This document shows positions 22,205 through 30,662 of a stretch of DNA of 64,000 nt, in pieces. Position 1 is the first letter of the stretch. The number at the start of each line of letters is the position of its first letter. The stretch covers positions 1 to 64,000 of the forward strand of contig NZ_MLCE01000030.1 in assembly GCF_002300165.1 (NCBI RefSeq). Direction: 5' to 3'. The position numbers and the translations under genes were made by a program. Under the pieces are notes generated by a model. That model had not been told where the DNA came from, did no database searches, and saw nothing but the letters and a program-made list of their open reading frames with translations. This DNA is from Streptomyces sp. Tue6028. GTDB taxonomy: Bacteria > Actinomycetota > Actinomycetes > Streptomycetales > Streptomycetaceae.

Positions 22205-24664
22205 CTACACCGGGCCCGCCACCACGGCCACCGTCTTCGCGAGGGACACGCCCGAGCCGTCGCGGCGCGGGTCGACGTCCGGCAGCTCGACCGGTGTGCC
22301 GTTCTTCTGCGCGGCCCGAGCGGGCGTCGCGCCGGCCCAGGCCAGCGACAGGCAGTCCTCGCCCTTCAGGAACCGCTGGCAGCGCACACCACCCGTGGCG
22401 CGGCCCTTGCGCGGGTACTGGTCGAACGGGGTGAGCTTGGCCGTGGTCTGGACGGAGTCGTCCAGCGTGCCGCGGGATCCCGCGACCGTGAACACCACCG
22501 CGTCGACCGCGGGATCGACGGCGGTGAAGGAGATCACCTTGGCGCCGTCGGTGAGCTTGATGCCCGCCATGCCGCCCGCGGCCCGGCCCTGCGGGCGGAC
22601 CTGCGAGGCCTGGTAGCGCAGCAGCTGGGCGTCGTCCGTGATGAAGACGAGGTCCTCCTCGCCGGTGCGCAGCTCCGCGGCGCCGACGATGCGGTCGCCG
22701 TCCTTGAGCGCGATGACCTCCAACTCCTCCTTGTTCGAGGGGTAGTCGGGGACCACACGCTTGACGACGCCCTGTTCCGTGCCGACGGCCAGTCCCGGCG
22801 ACGACTCGTCGAGCGTCGTCAGACACACCACCGTCTCGTCCGCCTCCAGGGAGGACAGGAACTCCGAGATGGGCGCGCCTCCGGAGAGGTTGGGCGCTGT
22901 GGCCGTCTCCGGCAGTTGCGGGAGGTCGATCACGTTCAGCCGCAGGAGGCGGCCGGAGGACGTGACCACGCCCACCTCGCCGAGCGCGGTCGCGGGCACC
23001 GCGGAGACGATCACGTCGTGCTTGGTGCGCCGGGCCTCCGCGGCGTCCGCGAACGCGTCGCCGTTCGCCGTGCGCGCCAGCAGGCCCGTGGAGGACAGCA
23101 GCACCCGGCACGGGTCGTCCGCCACCTGGAGCGGGACCGTCGTGGCGGGCGCGCCCGCGGACTCGAGGAGCACGGTGCGCCGGTCGGTGCCGAACTTCTT
23201 GGCGACCGCGGCCAGTTCGGCGGAGACGAGCTTGCGCAGCTCCGTGTCCGACTCCAGGATCCCGGTCAGCTCGTCGATCTCGCCGTTCAGCCGGTCGCGC
23301 TCCGACTCCAGCTCGATGCGGTCGAACTTGGTGAGCCGGCGCAGCGGCGTGTCGAGGATGTACTGCGTCTGCACCTCGGAGAGCGAGAACCGCTCGATCA
23401 GGCGCTCCTTGGCCTGCGCGGAGTTCTCGCTGGAGCGGATGAGGCGGATGACCTCGTCGATGTCCAGCAGGGCGACGAGGAGACCCTCGACCAGGTGCAG
23501 CCGGTCGCGCTTCTTGCCGCGACGGAACTCGCTGCGACGGCGGACGACCTCGAAGCGGTGGTCGAGGTAGACCTCCAGGAGCTCCTTGAGGCCCAGGGTG
23601 AGCGGCTGACCGTCCACCAGCGCCACGTTGTTGATGCCGAAGGACTCCTCCATCGGCGTCAGCTTGTAGAGCTGTTCGAGGACGGCCTCCGGCACGAAGC
23701 CGTTCTTGACCTCGATGACCAGGCGCAGTCCGTGCGCACGGTCGGTGAGGTCCTTGACGTCCGCGATGCCCTGGAGCTTCTTGGAGCCGACCAGGTCCTT
23801 GATCTTCGAGATCACCTTCTCCGGGCCGACGGTGAAGGGCAGTTCGGTGACGACGAGGCCCTTGCGGCGCGCGGTCACGTTCTCCACGGAGACCGTGGCG
23901 CGGATCTTGAAGGTGCCCCGGCCGTTCTCGTACGCGTCCCTGATGCCGGACAGGCCGACGATCCGGCCGCCCGTGGGCAGGTCGGGGCCCGGGACGTACT
24001 TCATCAGCGTGTCGAGGTCGGCGCCGGGGTGGCGGATCAGGTGCCGGGCGGCGGCGATCACCTCGCCGAGGTTGTGCGGCGGCATGTTGGTGGCCATGCC
24101 GACGGCGATGCCCTGCGAGCCGTTGACCAGGAGGTTCGGATACGCGGCGGGGAGGACCCCGGGCTCCTGCTCCTGGCCGTCGTAGTTCGGCGTGAAATCG
24201 ACCGTGTCCTCGTCGATGGACTCGGTCATCAGTGACGTGGCGTCGGCCATCCGGCACTCGGTGTAGCGCATCGCGGCCGGCGGGTCGTCGTTGCCCAGCG
24301 AGCCGAAGTTGCCGTGGCCGTCGACCAGCGGCAGGCGCATCGAGAAGGGCTGGGCCAGGCGCACCAGCGCGTCGTAGATCGACGCGTCGCCGTGCGGGTG
24401 GAGCTTACCCATGACCTCGCCGACGACGCGGGCGCACTTCACGTAGCCGCGGTCGGGGCGCAGGCCCATCTCGTTCATCTGGTAGACGATGCGGCGGTGC
24501 ACGGGCTTGAGCCCGTCCCGGGCGTCCGGCAGGGCTCGCGAGTAGATGACCGAGTACGCGTACTCAAGGAAGGAGCCCTGCATCTCGTCCACGACGTCGA
24601 TGTCGAGGATCTTCTCCTCGTACGAGTCGTCGGGCGGCGGGGTCTTCGTGCTGCGGCGGGCCAT
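22205..24664 (-). CDS. parC: type IIA topoisomerase subunit A, ParC type
   Basis: 819 residues, the DNA-cleaving subunit of topoisomerase IV, partner of ParE at 1682. SRALPDARDGLKPVHRRI opens the breakage domain, and the catalytic tyrosine is Tyr134 in AAMRYTE. In the quinolone-contact stretch HPHGDASIYDALV the residue matching GyrA Ser83 of E. coli is Ala94, as in mycobacterial GyrA. The C-terminal half is a beta-pinwheel with six repeating blades. The ATG at 24664 has AAGGAG 11 bases upstream. It is separated from parE by 18 kb, so the two are not co-transcribed. Confidence 0.92.
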   Translation of the reverse strand: MARRSTKTPPPDDSYEEKILDIDVVDEMQGSFLEYAYSVIYSRALPDARDGLKPVHRRIVYQMNEMGLRPDRGYVKCARVVGEVMGKLHPHGDASIYDALVRLAQPFSMRLPLVDGHGNFGSLGNDDPPAAMRYTECRMADATSLMTESIDEDTVDFTPNYDGQEQEPGVLPAAYPNLLVNGSQGIAVGMATNMPPHNLGEVIAAARHLIRHPGADLDTLMKYVPGPDLPTGGRIVGLSGIRDAYENGRGTFKIRATVSVENVTARRKGLVVTELPFTVGPEKVISKIKDLVGSKKLQGIADVKDLTDRAHGLRLVIEVKNGFVPEAVLEQLYKLTPMEESFGINNVALVDGQPLTLGLKELLEVYLDHRFEVVRRRSEFRRGKKRDRLHLVEGLLVALLDIDEVIRLIRSSENSAQAKERLIERFSLSEVQTQYILDTPLRRLTKFDRIELESERDRLNGEIDELTGILESDTELRKLVSAELAAVAKKFGTDRRTVLLESAGAPATTVPLQVADDPCRVLLSSTGLLARTANGDAFADAAEARRTKHDVIVSAVPATALGEVGVVTSSGRLLRLNVIDLPQLPETATAPNLSGGAPISEFLSSLEADETVVCLTTLDESSPGLAVGTEQGVVKRVVPDYPSNKEELEVIALKDGDRIVGAAELRTGEEDLVFITDDAQLLRYQASQVRPQGRAAGGMAGIKLTDGAKVISFTAVDPAVDAVVFTVAGSRGTLDDSVQTTAKLTPFDQYPRKGRATGGVRCQRFLKGEDCLSLAWAGATPARAAQKNGTPVELPDVDPRRDGSGVSLAKTVAVVAGPV

Positions 24665-25172
24665 CGCTGCTGCGGCTCCTTCACAGTCTCTGCCGGGGCA
24701 TGAACGGGTTCTGACGCGGACCATTGTGGACCGCCCCACTGACATCGTGGACCGCGACCCGTCCGTAGCGGGTCTCGCGACCCTTCCGTGACAGGTCCCG
24801 GACCCGGTCCGAGGAGGGTCCCGGCCGCGTTCCGCGACAGGCCCCGGACCCGGTCGGTGACGAGTCCCCGGCCCTCGCGAAGACAATCACCGGACCTGTC
24901 CACGACAGATCCCCGGACCTGTCCACGACCGGTCCCGGACCTGCCCTCGCCGAATTCCGGGCCGCGTCCACGGCACGCCGGGAGACCTGCTCGCGGCACA
25001 CCGGGGTTTCCGTCCGCGGCGTGTCCCGCCGACTCGCCCGGCAGGGACCGTAGTACACGTGAGTCTCGCTCTCGGCGTACGGGGTGCGGGAACTTCGCCA
25101 GCTTTCCGCGCGCTTGCATACAGTGGCAGGACCGACAGGAAAAGGCAGTTTTCCGCGATCGAAGGGACGTAC
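24665..25172. other. 508-bp divergent intergenic region, parC / M16 peptidases
   Basis: No gene is supported here. The section 24780-24960 is full of imperfect GGACC(C/T)G(G/T)TC repeats; the clearest are CGGACCTGTCCACGAC at 24891-24906 and 24914-24929 (period 23), with a partial third copy at 24936. GAAGGGA at 25161 is the ribosome binding site of the downstream peptidase. Confidence 0.5.
24891..24943. repeat. 23-bp direct repeat upstream of parC
   Basis: Two identical 16-base cores, CGGACCTGTCCACGAC, start 23 bases apart, with a shorter third core after 22 more bases, inside a longer run of related GC-rich repeats on the parC upstream side. Confidence 0.7.
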
Positions 25173-26528
25173 ATGCCCATGGGTCACACGGCCACAGCCG
25201 AGGCAGGCTCCGGCGGCCTGACAGCGACCGAGCACCGCCTGGCCAACGGCCTGCGCGTGGTGCTCTCCGAGGACCACCTGACCCCGGTCGCGGCGGTGTG
25301 CCTCTGGTACGACGTCGGCTCGCGCCACGAGGTCAACGGCCGTACCGGACTTGCTCACCTCTTCGAGCACCTGATGTTCCAGGGCTCCAAGCAGGTCCAC
25401 GGAAACGGCCACTTCGAGCTCGTCCAGGGCGCCGGTGGTTCGCTCAACGGCACGACGAGCTTCGAGCGCACCAACTACTTCGAGACCATGCCCACCCACC
25501 AGCTGGAGCTCGCGCTCTGGCTGGAGGCCGACCGCATGGGCTCGCTGCTCGCCGCGCTCGACGAGGAGTCGATGGAGAACCAGCGCGACGTCGTGAAGAA
25601 CGAGCGTCGTCAGCGCTACGACAACGTCCCGTACGGCACCGCGTTCGAGAAGCTGACCGCGCTGGCGTACCCCGAGGGCCACCCGTACCACCACACCCCC
25701 ATCGGGTCGATGGCGGACCTGGACGCCGCCACCCTGGAGGACGCGCGTGCGTTCTTCCGCACGTACTACGCGCCCAACAACGCGGTCCTGTCGGTCGTCG
25801 GTGACATCGATCCGCAGCAGACGCTCGCCTGGATCGAGAAGTACTTCGGTTCGATCCCCGGACACGACGGCAAGCCCGCGCCGCGCGACGGCTCGCTGCC
25901 CGACGTCATCGGCGAGCAGCTGCGCGAGGTCGTCGAGGAAGAGGTCCCGGCGCGCGCCCTGATGGCCGCCTACCGGCTCCCGGAGGACGGCACGCGCGCG
26001 TGCGACGCGGCCGACCTCGCCCTCACCGTCCTCGGCGGTGGCGAGTCGTCCCGGCTCTACAACCGGCTGGTCCGCCGCGACCGCACCGCCGTCGCGGCCG
26101 GGTTCGGCCTGCTCAGGCTCGCCGGAGCGCCCTCCCTGGGATGGCTCGACGTGAAGACGTCCGGAGACGTCGAGGTCCCGGTCATCGAGGCCGCCGTCGA
26201 CGCGGAGCTCGCCCGGTTCGCCGAGGAGGGGCCCACCGCCGAGGAGATGGAGCGGGCGCAGGCCCAGCTGGAGCGCGAGTGGCTGGACCGGCTGGGCACG
26301 GTCGCGGGCCGCGCCGACGAACTGTGCCGGTTCGCCGTCCTGTTCGGCGACCCGCAGCTCGCCCTGACCGCCGTGCAGCGCGTCCTCGCCGTCACCGCCG
26401 AGGAGGTCCAGGAGATCGCCAAGGCCCGGCTGCGCCCCGACAACCGCGCGGTGCTCGTCTACGAGCCGATCGCCGAGGCCCCTCAGGCCGCCGAAACCAC
26501 CGACGAAGACGAGGAGTCGGCGAAGTGA
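25173..26528 (+). CDS. M16 family zinc peptidase, catalytic subunit
   Basis: 451 residues. The inverted zinc motif HXXEH is intact: His62, Glu65, His66 in LAHLFEHLMFQG, with the downstream acidic ligand expected in MENQRDVVKNERRQRYDN. Two M16 halves are visible. The start ATG at 25173 has GAAGGGA five bases upstream; ATG at 25179 is too far from it. No signal peptide is seen, so it probably acts in the cytoplasm on small peptides or misfolded proteins. Its stop overlaps the start of the second M16 gene (GTGA), and the two products should form a heterodimer. Confidence 0.92.
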   Translation: MPMGHTATAEAGSGGLTATEHRLANGLRVVLSEDHLTPVAAVCLWYDVGSRHEVNGRTGLAHLFEHLMFQGSKQVHGNGHFELVQGAGGSLNGTTSFERTNYFETMPTHQLELALWLEADRMGSLLAALDEESMENQRDVVKNERRQRYDNVPYGTAFEKLTALAYPEGHPYHHTPIGSMADLDAATLEDARAFFRTYYAPNNAVLSVVGDIDPQQTLAWIEKYFGSIPGHDGKPAPRDGSLPDVIGEQLREVVEEEVPARALMAAYRLPEDGTRACDAADLALTVLGGGESSRLYNRLVRRDRTAVAAGFGLLRLAGAPSLGWLDVKTSGDVEVPVIEAAVDAELARFAEEGPTAEEMERAQAQLEREWLDRLGTVAGRADELCRFAVLFGDPQLALTAVQRVLAVTAEEVQEIAKARLRPDNRAVLVYEPIAEAPQAAETTDEDEESAK

Positions 26529-27925
26529 CCGAGCTCGCGAGCATGGATTTCCACCCGCAGCCCCAGGCGGGCGAGGCCAAGCCCTGGGCGTTCCCGGCCC
26601 CCGAGCGCGGCACTCTGGACAACGGCCTGACGGTGCTGCGCTGCCACCGCCCCGGTCAGCAGGTCGTCGCCGTCGAGGTGCTGCTCGCGGCGCCCCTGGA
26701 GGCCGAGCCCGCCGGTCTGGACGGCGTCGCCACCATCATGGCGCGGGCCTTCTCGGAGGGCACGGACAAGCACTCCGCCGAGGAGTTCGCCGCGGAGCTG
26801 GAGCGCTGCGGCGCCACGCTGGACGCGCACGCGGACCACCCCGGCGTGCGTCTGTCGCTCGAAGTCCCCGTCTCCCGCCTGCCCAAGGCGCTCGGTCTGC
26901 TGGCCGACGCCCTGCGGGCACCGGCGTTCGCGGACAGCGAGGTCGAGCGGCTGGTGCGCAACCGGCTGGACGAGATCCCGCACGAGACGGCCAACCCGGC
27001 CCGCCGCGCCGCCAAGGAGCTCTCCAAGGAGCTGTTCCCGTCGACCTCGCGCATGTCGCGCCCGCGGCAGGGCACCGAGGAGACCGTCGAGAGCATCGAC
27101 TCGGCGGCCGTGCGCGCCTTCTACGAGAAGCACGTGCGTCCCGCGACCGGCACCGCGGTCATCGTCGGTGACCTCACCGGCGTCGACGTCGACGAACTGC
27201 TCGGCGACACGCTCGGCGCCTGGACCGGCTCGTCCGCCGAGCCGCGCCCGGTGCCGCCGGTGAGCGCCGACGACACGGGCCGCGTGATCATCGTCGACCG
27301 GCCCGGCGCCGTCCAGACGCAGCTGCTCATCGGCCGTGTGGGGGCCGACCGGCACGACCGTGTGTGGCCCGCCCAGGTGCTCGGCACCTACTGCCTCGGC
27401 GGCACCCTCACCTCACGTCTGGACCGGGTCCTGCGCGAGGAGAAGGGATACACCTACGGCGTACGGGCGTTCGGCCAGGTCCTGCGGGCCGCGCCGTCGT
27501 CCTCCGCGGGCACCACGGGCGTGGCGATGCTCGCCATCAGCGGCTCCGTGGACACCCCGAACACGGGTCCGGCGCTCGACGACCTGTGGAAGGTGCTCCG
27601 CACCCTCGCCGCGGAGGGTCTGACCGATGCGGAACGGGACGTCGCCGTGCAGAACCTGGTCGGTGTGGCGCCCCTCAAGTTCGAGACCGCGGCGGCCGTG
27701 GCGAGCACACTCGCGGACCAGGTCGAGCAGTTCCTGCCCGACGACTACCAGGCGACGCTGTATCAGCAGCTGGCCGCGACGGGCACCGTGGAGGCCACGG
27801 CGGCCGTCGTGAACGCCTTCCCGGTGGACCGGCTGGTGACGGTCCTGGTGGGCGACGCCGAGCAGATCAAGGAGCCCGTCCAGGCCCTCGGAATCGGTGA
27901 AGTGACCGTCGTGACGGCCGAGTAG
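26525..27925 (+). CDS. M16 family protein, non-catalytic partner subunit
   Basis: 466 residues. It has the M16 fold but lacks HXXEH: the aligned site reads IMARAFSEGTDKHSAEEF. The C-terminal half keeps the R/Y loop in EEKGYTYGVRA, which in heterodimeric bacterial M16 peptidases and mitochondrial processing peptidase completes the substrate pocket of the catalytic partner. Translationally coupled to the catalytic gene by a 4-base overlap. A perfect hairpin terminator follows at 27947. Confidence 0.9.
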   Translation: MTELASMDFHPQPQAGEAKPWAFPAPERGTLDNGLTVLRCHRPGQQVVAVEVLLAAPLEAEPAGLDGVATIMARAFSEGTDKHSAEEFAAELERCGATLDAHADHPGVRLSLEVPVSRLPKALGLLADALRAPAFADSEVERLVRNRLDEIPHETANPARRAAKELSKELFPSTSRMSRPRQGTEETVESIDSAAVRAFYEKHVRPATGTAVIVGDLTGVDVDELLGDTLGAWTGSSAEPRPVPPVSADDTGRVIIVDRPGAVQTQLLIGRVGADRHDRVWPAQVLGTYCLGGTLTSRLDRVLREEKGYTYGVRAFGQVLRAAPSSSAGTTGVAMLAISGSVDTPNTGPALDDLWKVLRTLAAEGLTDAERDVAVQNLVGVAPLKFETAAAVASTLADQVEQFLPDDYQATLYQQLAATGTVEATAAVVNAFPVDRLVTVLVGDAEQIKEPVQALGIGEVTVVTAE

Positions 27926-27946
27926 AACGGCACCAAGTCTCGGAGG

Positions 27947-27972
27947 CCCAGGTGACGCTTACGTCACCTGGG
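27947..27972 (+). terminator. terminator of the M16 operon
   Basis: CCCAGGTGACG, loop CTTA, CGTCACCTGGG: an 11-bp perfect stem 21 bases after the stop codon of the second M16 gene. Confidence 0.88.
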
Positions 27973-28067
27973 TCTCGCTTTGTCCGGACTCTCTCCTCGA
28001 TTTGTCCGTATTGGGAGGGAGGTTGCCTGTCTGCCCTGTGGCATGCACTACAAAAACCGTGATCCGT

Positions 28068-28097
28068 TTGTTGTTTGAAAGACGCCCCGTCTAGCGT
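28068..28097 (+). promoter_or_regulatory. candidate promoter of the riboswitch/M23 transcript
   Basis: TTGTTG (28068-28073), 18 bases, TAGCGT (28092-28097). It is placed about 50 bases before the riboswitch aptamer, which would therefore be near the 5' end of the RNA. Confidence 0.45.
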
Positions 28098-28149
28098 CGA
28101 TCCGGCTGTTCGCCAGGCAATGCGCCGCGCCCGCGGCACCGGACAGCCA

Positions 28150-28286
28150 TCGCCGAGTCCCCGTACGGCGCGAGCCAGGGGAGCCGGGGACCCATACGCA
28201 GTCCCTGGGGTGAATCGGACACCCTCCCGGAGGGGGTCCGTAGGAGACCTTCCTGCTCCGAACCCGTCAGCTAACCCGGTAGGCGA
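28150..28286 (+). ncRNA. ydaO-type (cyclic di-AMP) riboswitch
   Basis: The leader of the M23 peptidase gene carries the hallmarks of the ydaO motif. An outer helix can form between TCGCC (28150-28154) and GGCGA (28282-28286). In between are GGGGACCC, the conserved GGGGTGAATCGGAC segment and, near the 3' end, GAACCCGTCAGCTAACCCGG, a nearly invariant ydaO signature. In actinobacteria this class commonly precedes cell-wall hydrolase genes and turns them off when c-di-AMP is high. The boundaries are approximate. Confidence 0.88.
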
Positions 28287-28312
28287 GAAGGAAGGAAAGG
28301 ACCAGCCCCTAC

Positions 28313-29077
28313 ATGGCGTTCACCTGTGGCACCGGGAAGCATCGTCGTCCGAGCCGCGTGAAGCGCACCACCACGAACGCCGTCGGCGTCGCGGCGCTCA
28401 CCACCACCGGCGTCGTCGGGGCGCTGGCCGCACCCGCGCTCGCCGCCGAGCCCTCCGTCGAGCAGACCGGACTGACCCCGGTCGTCAGCCTCGGCGACTC
28501 GGTCGCCGAGCAGATCGACGAGCAGGCCGTTGCGCAGCAGCGCGCCGCCGACGAGGCCGCGGCGCTGAAGAAGGCGGAGGAGGCCGCCCGCAAGCGGGCC
28601 GCCGAGGAGGCCAAGAAGAAGCGTGAGGCCAAGGAGCGCGCCGCCCGTGAGGCCGAGCGCAAGCGCCTCAACTCCTTCGTCCTGCCGATCACCGGCTCGT
28701 ACGTCTCCACGGGCTACAAGACCGGTGGCAGCCTCTGGTCCTCCGGCAGCCACACCGGCGTCGACTTCCACGCGGCGTCCGGCACCCCGGTCCACGCCGT
28801 CGGCTCGGGCACGGTCGTCACGGCCGGCTGGGGCGGCGCCTACGGCAACCAGGTCGTGATCAAGATGCACGACGGTACGTACACCATGTACGGCCACCTG
28901 TCGTCCATCGGCGTCTCCGTCGGCCAGGCGGTCACCCCGGGGCAGCAGATAGCCCTCTCCGGGTCCACCGGGAACACCACCGGACCGCACCTCCACTTCG
29001 AGGCCCGTACGACCGCGGAGTACGGCTCGGACATGAACCCCGTCGGCTACCTCCGCGCGCGCGGTGTGAGCGTCTGA
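28313..29077 (+). CDS. secreted M23 peptidoglycan endopeptidase
   Basis: 254 residues. The signal peptide ends near ALAAPALAAE (about residue 45). A charged Ala/Lys/Glu/Arg helix (about 80-118) is a probable coiled coil, and the M23 (LytM) domain follows with the zinc ligands in GSHTGVDFH and HLHFE. It should cut peptidoglycan cross-bridges outside the membrane. AAGGAAAGG lies upstream of the ATG. Expression is predicted to be under the ydaO riboswitch at 28150-28286, so hydrolysis would follow c-di-AMP and osmotic state. A terminator follows at 29172. Confidence 0.93.
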   Translation: MAFTCGTGKHRRPSRVKRTTTNAVGVAALTTTGVVGALAAPALAAEPSVEQTGLTPVVSLGDSVAEQIDEQAVAQQRAADEAAALKKAEEAARKRAAEEAKKKREAKERAAREAERKRLNSFVLPITGSYVSTGYKTGGSLWSSGSHTGVDFHAASGTPVHAVGSGTVVTAGWGGAYGNQVVIKMHDGTYTMYGHLSSIGVSVGQAVTPGQQIALSGSTGNTTGPHLHFEARTTAEYGSDMNPVGYLRARGVSV

Positions 29078-29171
29078 CGCACCTCCGCCCGCGGGGCACG
29101 GACGTCCGACGCGCCGCCGCTCGCGCGGTGCGGACCTCCGACGTCCGCTCCGCGACTTCTTCACGACTTTG

Positions 29172-29200
29172 GATGCCCCGGCTCACCGAGCCGGGGCATC
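29172..29200 (+). terminator. terminator after the M23 gene
   Basis: GATGCCCCGGCTC, loop ACC, GAGCCGGGGCATC: a perfect 13-bp stem between the M23 gene and the GntR gene. Confidence 0.88.
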
Positions 29201-29338
29201 GTCGTTTCGGCCGGTCATCTGTCCAAAAAATATCCATGGATTCCGGCCTCCCGTCGGAAATTCCGGCTGCCTGCAATAGAGTCACTGAACAGGCGTCAAT
29301 CGATGGCGTTTCGCGGGCATTAAAGCGGAGGTCCGGTC

Positions 29339-30034
29339 ATGCGTATTCCGGCGCACTCGGTATGCACGGCGATCCGTGACGACATCGTCGCGGGCGTCTA
29401 CGAGCGCGGCAGCCGGCTCACCGAGGAACTGCTCGCCCGCCGCTACGGCGTCTCGCGTGTCCCCGTGCGCGAGGCCCTGCGCACTCTGGAGGCCGAGGGC
29501 TTCGTCGTCACCCGACGGCACGCGGGCGCCTGTGTCGCCGAGCCGACCGAGCAGGAGGCGTCGGACCTGCTGGAGATGCGGATGCTGCTGGAGCCGCTGG
29601 GTGCGGCGCGGGCCGCCCAGCGCCGCACCGAAGCCCATCTGAAGGTGCTCCGGGGCCTGGTCAGGCTCGGTCAGGAGCGCGCCAGGAGGGGGCACAGCGA
29701 GGATCTGCGCTCCTTGGGCGGCTGGTTCCACGAGACCCTCGCGCAAGCCTCCGGCAGTCCGGCGCTGACCTCCACGCTCGCCCAGCTGCGGCACAAGATC
29801 GCCTGGATGTACACCGTGGAGGTGTCGGCCGGCCCGGCGGAGTCCTGGGCGGAGCACGGCGGGATCGTGGACGCCGTCGCGCGGGGCGACAGCGAGCGGG
29901 CGCGGTCGATCACGGCTCTGCACGCGGAGCGCGCGACGGCCGCGCACCGGCTGCGTTTTCCCGGCGGCGGGGACCGGGCGGAACGTGTGAGGACTTCGCA
30001 ACATCCCGTAAACATGACGGGCGTGCGGCATTAA
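29339..30034 (+). CDS. GntR/FadR-type transcriptional regulator
   Basis: 231 residues. The N-terminal winged helix is typical (EELLARRYGVSRVPVREALR, EGFVV), followed by an all-helical FCD effector domain with the expected Arg, Asp and His residues (LLEMRMLLEPLGA, WFHETLA, EHGGIVDAV). FCD members bind organic acids, often with a metal. GGAGG precedes the ATG. It stands alone between terminators, convergent with ptsH, so the target operon is not evident; autoregulation is possible. Confidence 0.9.
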   Translation: MRIPAHSVCTAIRDDIVAGVYERGSRLTEELLARRYGVSRVPVREALRTLEAEGFVVTRRHAGACVAEPTEQEASDLLEMRMLLEPLGAARAAQRRTEAHLKVLRGLVRLGQERARRGHSEDLRSLGGWFHETLAQASGSPALTSTLAQLRHKIAWMYTVEVSAGPAESWAEHGGIVDAVARGDSERARSITALHAERATAAHRLRFPGGGDRAERVRTSQHPVNMTGVRH

Positions 30035-30104
30035 CACGGGCGCCGTATACAAAGAGGAGTAATTCGCGGGGGATTATTTCTGCTGCCCGGAAACGGGAAA
30101 AGCA

Positions 30105-30137
30105 AAGGGCTCGTCCGAGATTCTCGGACGAGCCCTT
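30105..30137. terminator. bidirectional terminator between GntR gene and ptsH
   Basis: 16-base complementary arms (30105-30120 and 30122-30137) around a single T; in practice a 14-bp stem with a 5-base loop. It lies between two converging genes. Confidence 0.88.
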
Positions 30138-30203
30138 CGGCGGATGTGCGGGACGGCGTTCTTTCGCCTTTCGGGGCGAAGGCCGCCGTCGCCGGCAATG
30201 CGC

Positions 30204-30485
30204 TCAGACGGTCTCGGGGAGCTCCTCGAGACCCTCGGCGACGAGCTTGGCAAGGCGGTCGAGGGCGGCGTCCGCACCCTCGGCGTCGGAGGCGAGGACG
30301 ATCTCCTCGCCGCCCTGGGCACCCAGGCCGAGGACCGCGAGCATGGAGGCCGCGTTGACGGGGTTCCCGTCGGCCTTGGCGATCGTCACGGGGATGCCGG
30401 AGGCCGTGGCGGCCCGGACGAAGATGGAGGCGGGGCGGGCGTGGAGGCCCTCAGCCCAGCCGACGTTGACGCGGCGCTCAGCCAT
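30204..30485 (-). CDS. ptsH: HPr phosphocarrier protein of the sugar phosphotransferase system
   Basis: 93 residues. His15 in GLHARPAS accepts the phosphate from enzyme I and passes it to sugar-specific EII proteins. The regulatory-serine region reads NAASMLAVLGLGA, with a Ser near position 47, as in Streptomyces HPr, although HPr kinase is absent from streptomycetes. Start ATG at 30485. Monocistronic: the divergent gene at 30663 is unrelated, and ptsI/crr are not in the window, which agrees with the scattered pts genes of Streptomyces. Confidence 0.95.
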   Translation of the reverse strand: MAERRVNVGWAEGLHARPASIFVRAATASGIPVTIAKADGNPVNAASMLAVLGLGAQGGEEIVLASDAEGADAALDRLAKLVAEGLEELPETV

Positions 30486-30662
30486 GTGATGCTGCCCTTC
30501 AGGTGTTCAGGGTTGTCTAGACCAGTGTCCCATAACGTGAAGACTGCCCGGAGCGGTCCGGAGTCCCGTCCCGAGTGTCGCCGGATCGCGGCCTCGATCC
30601 GGCTTCCGTCCTCCACAGACTGCCTCGCGCCGTTGTCGGACGCGAGCCGTACTCTGGGGCCC

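Noticed and set aside
30144..30662. Upstream in-frame extension of the Pat gene to a GTG at 30144
   Set aside because: It would run antisense through ptsH and has no domain; TACTCT-N7-ATG at 30663 gives a natural start.
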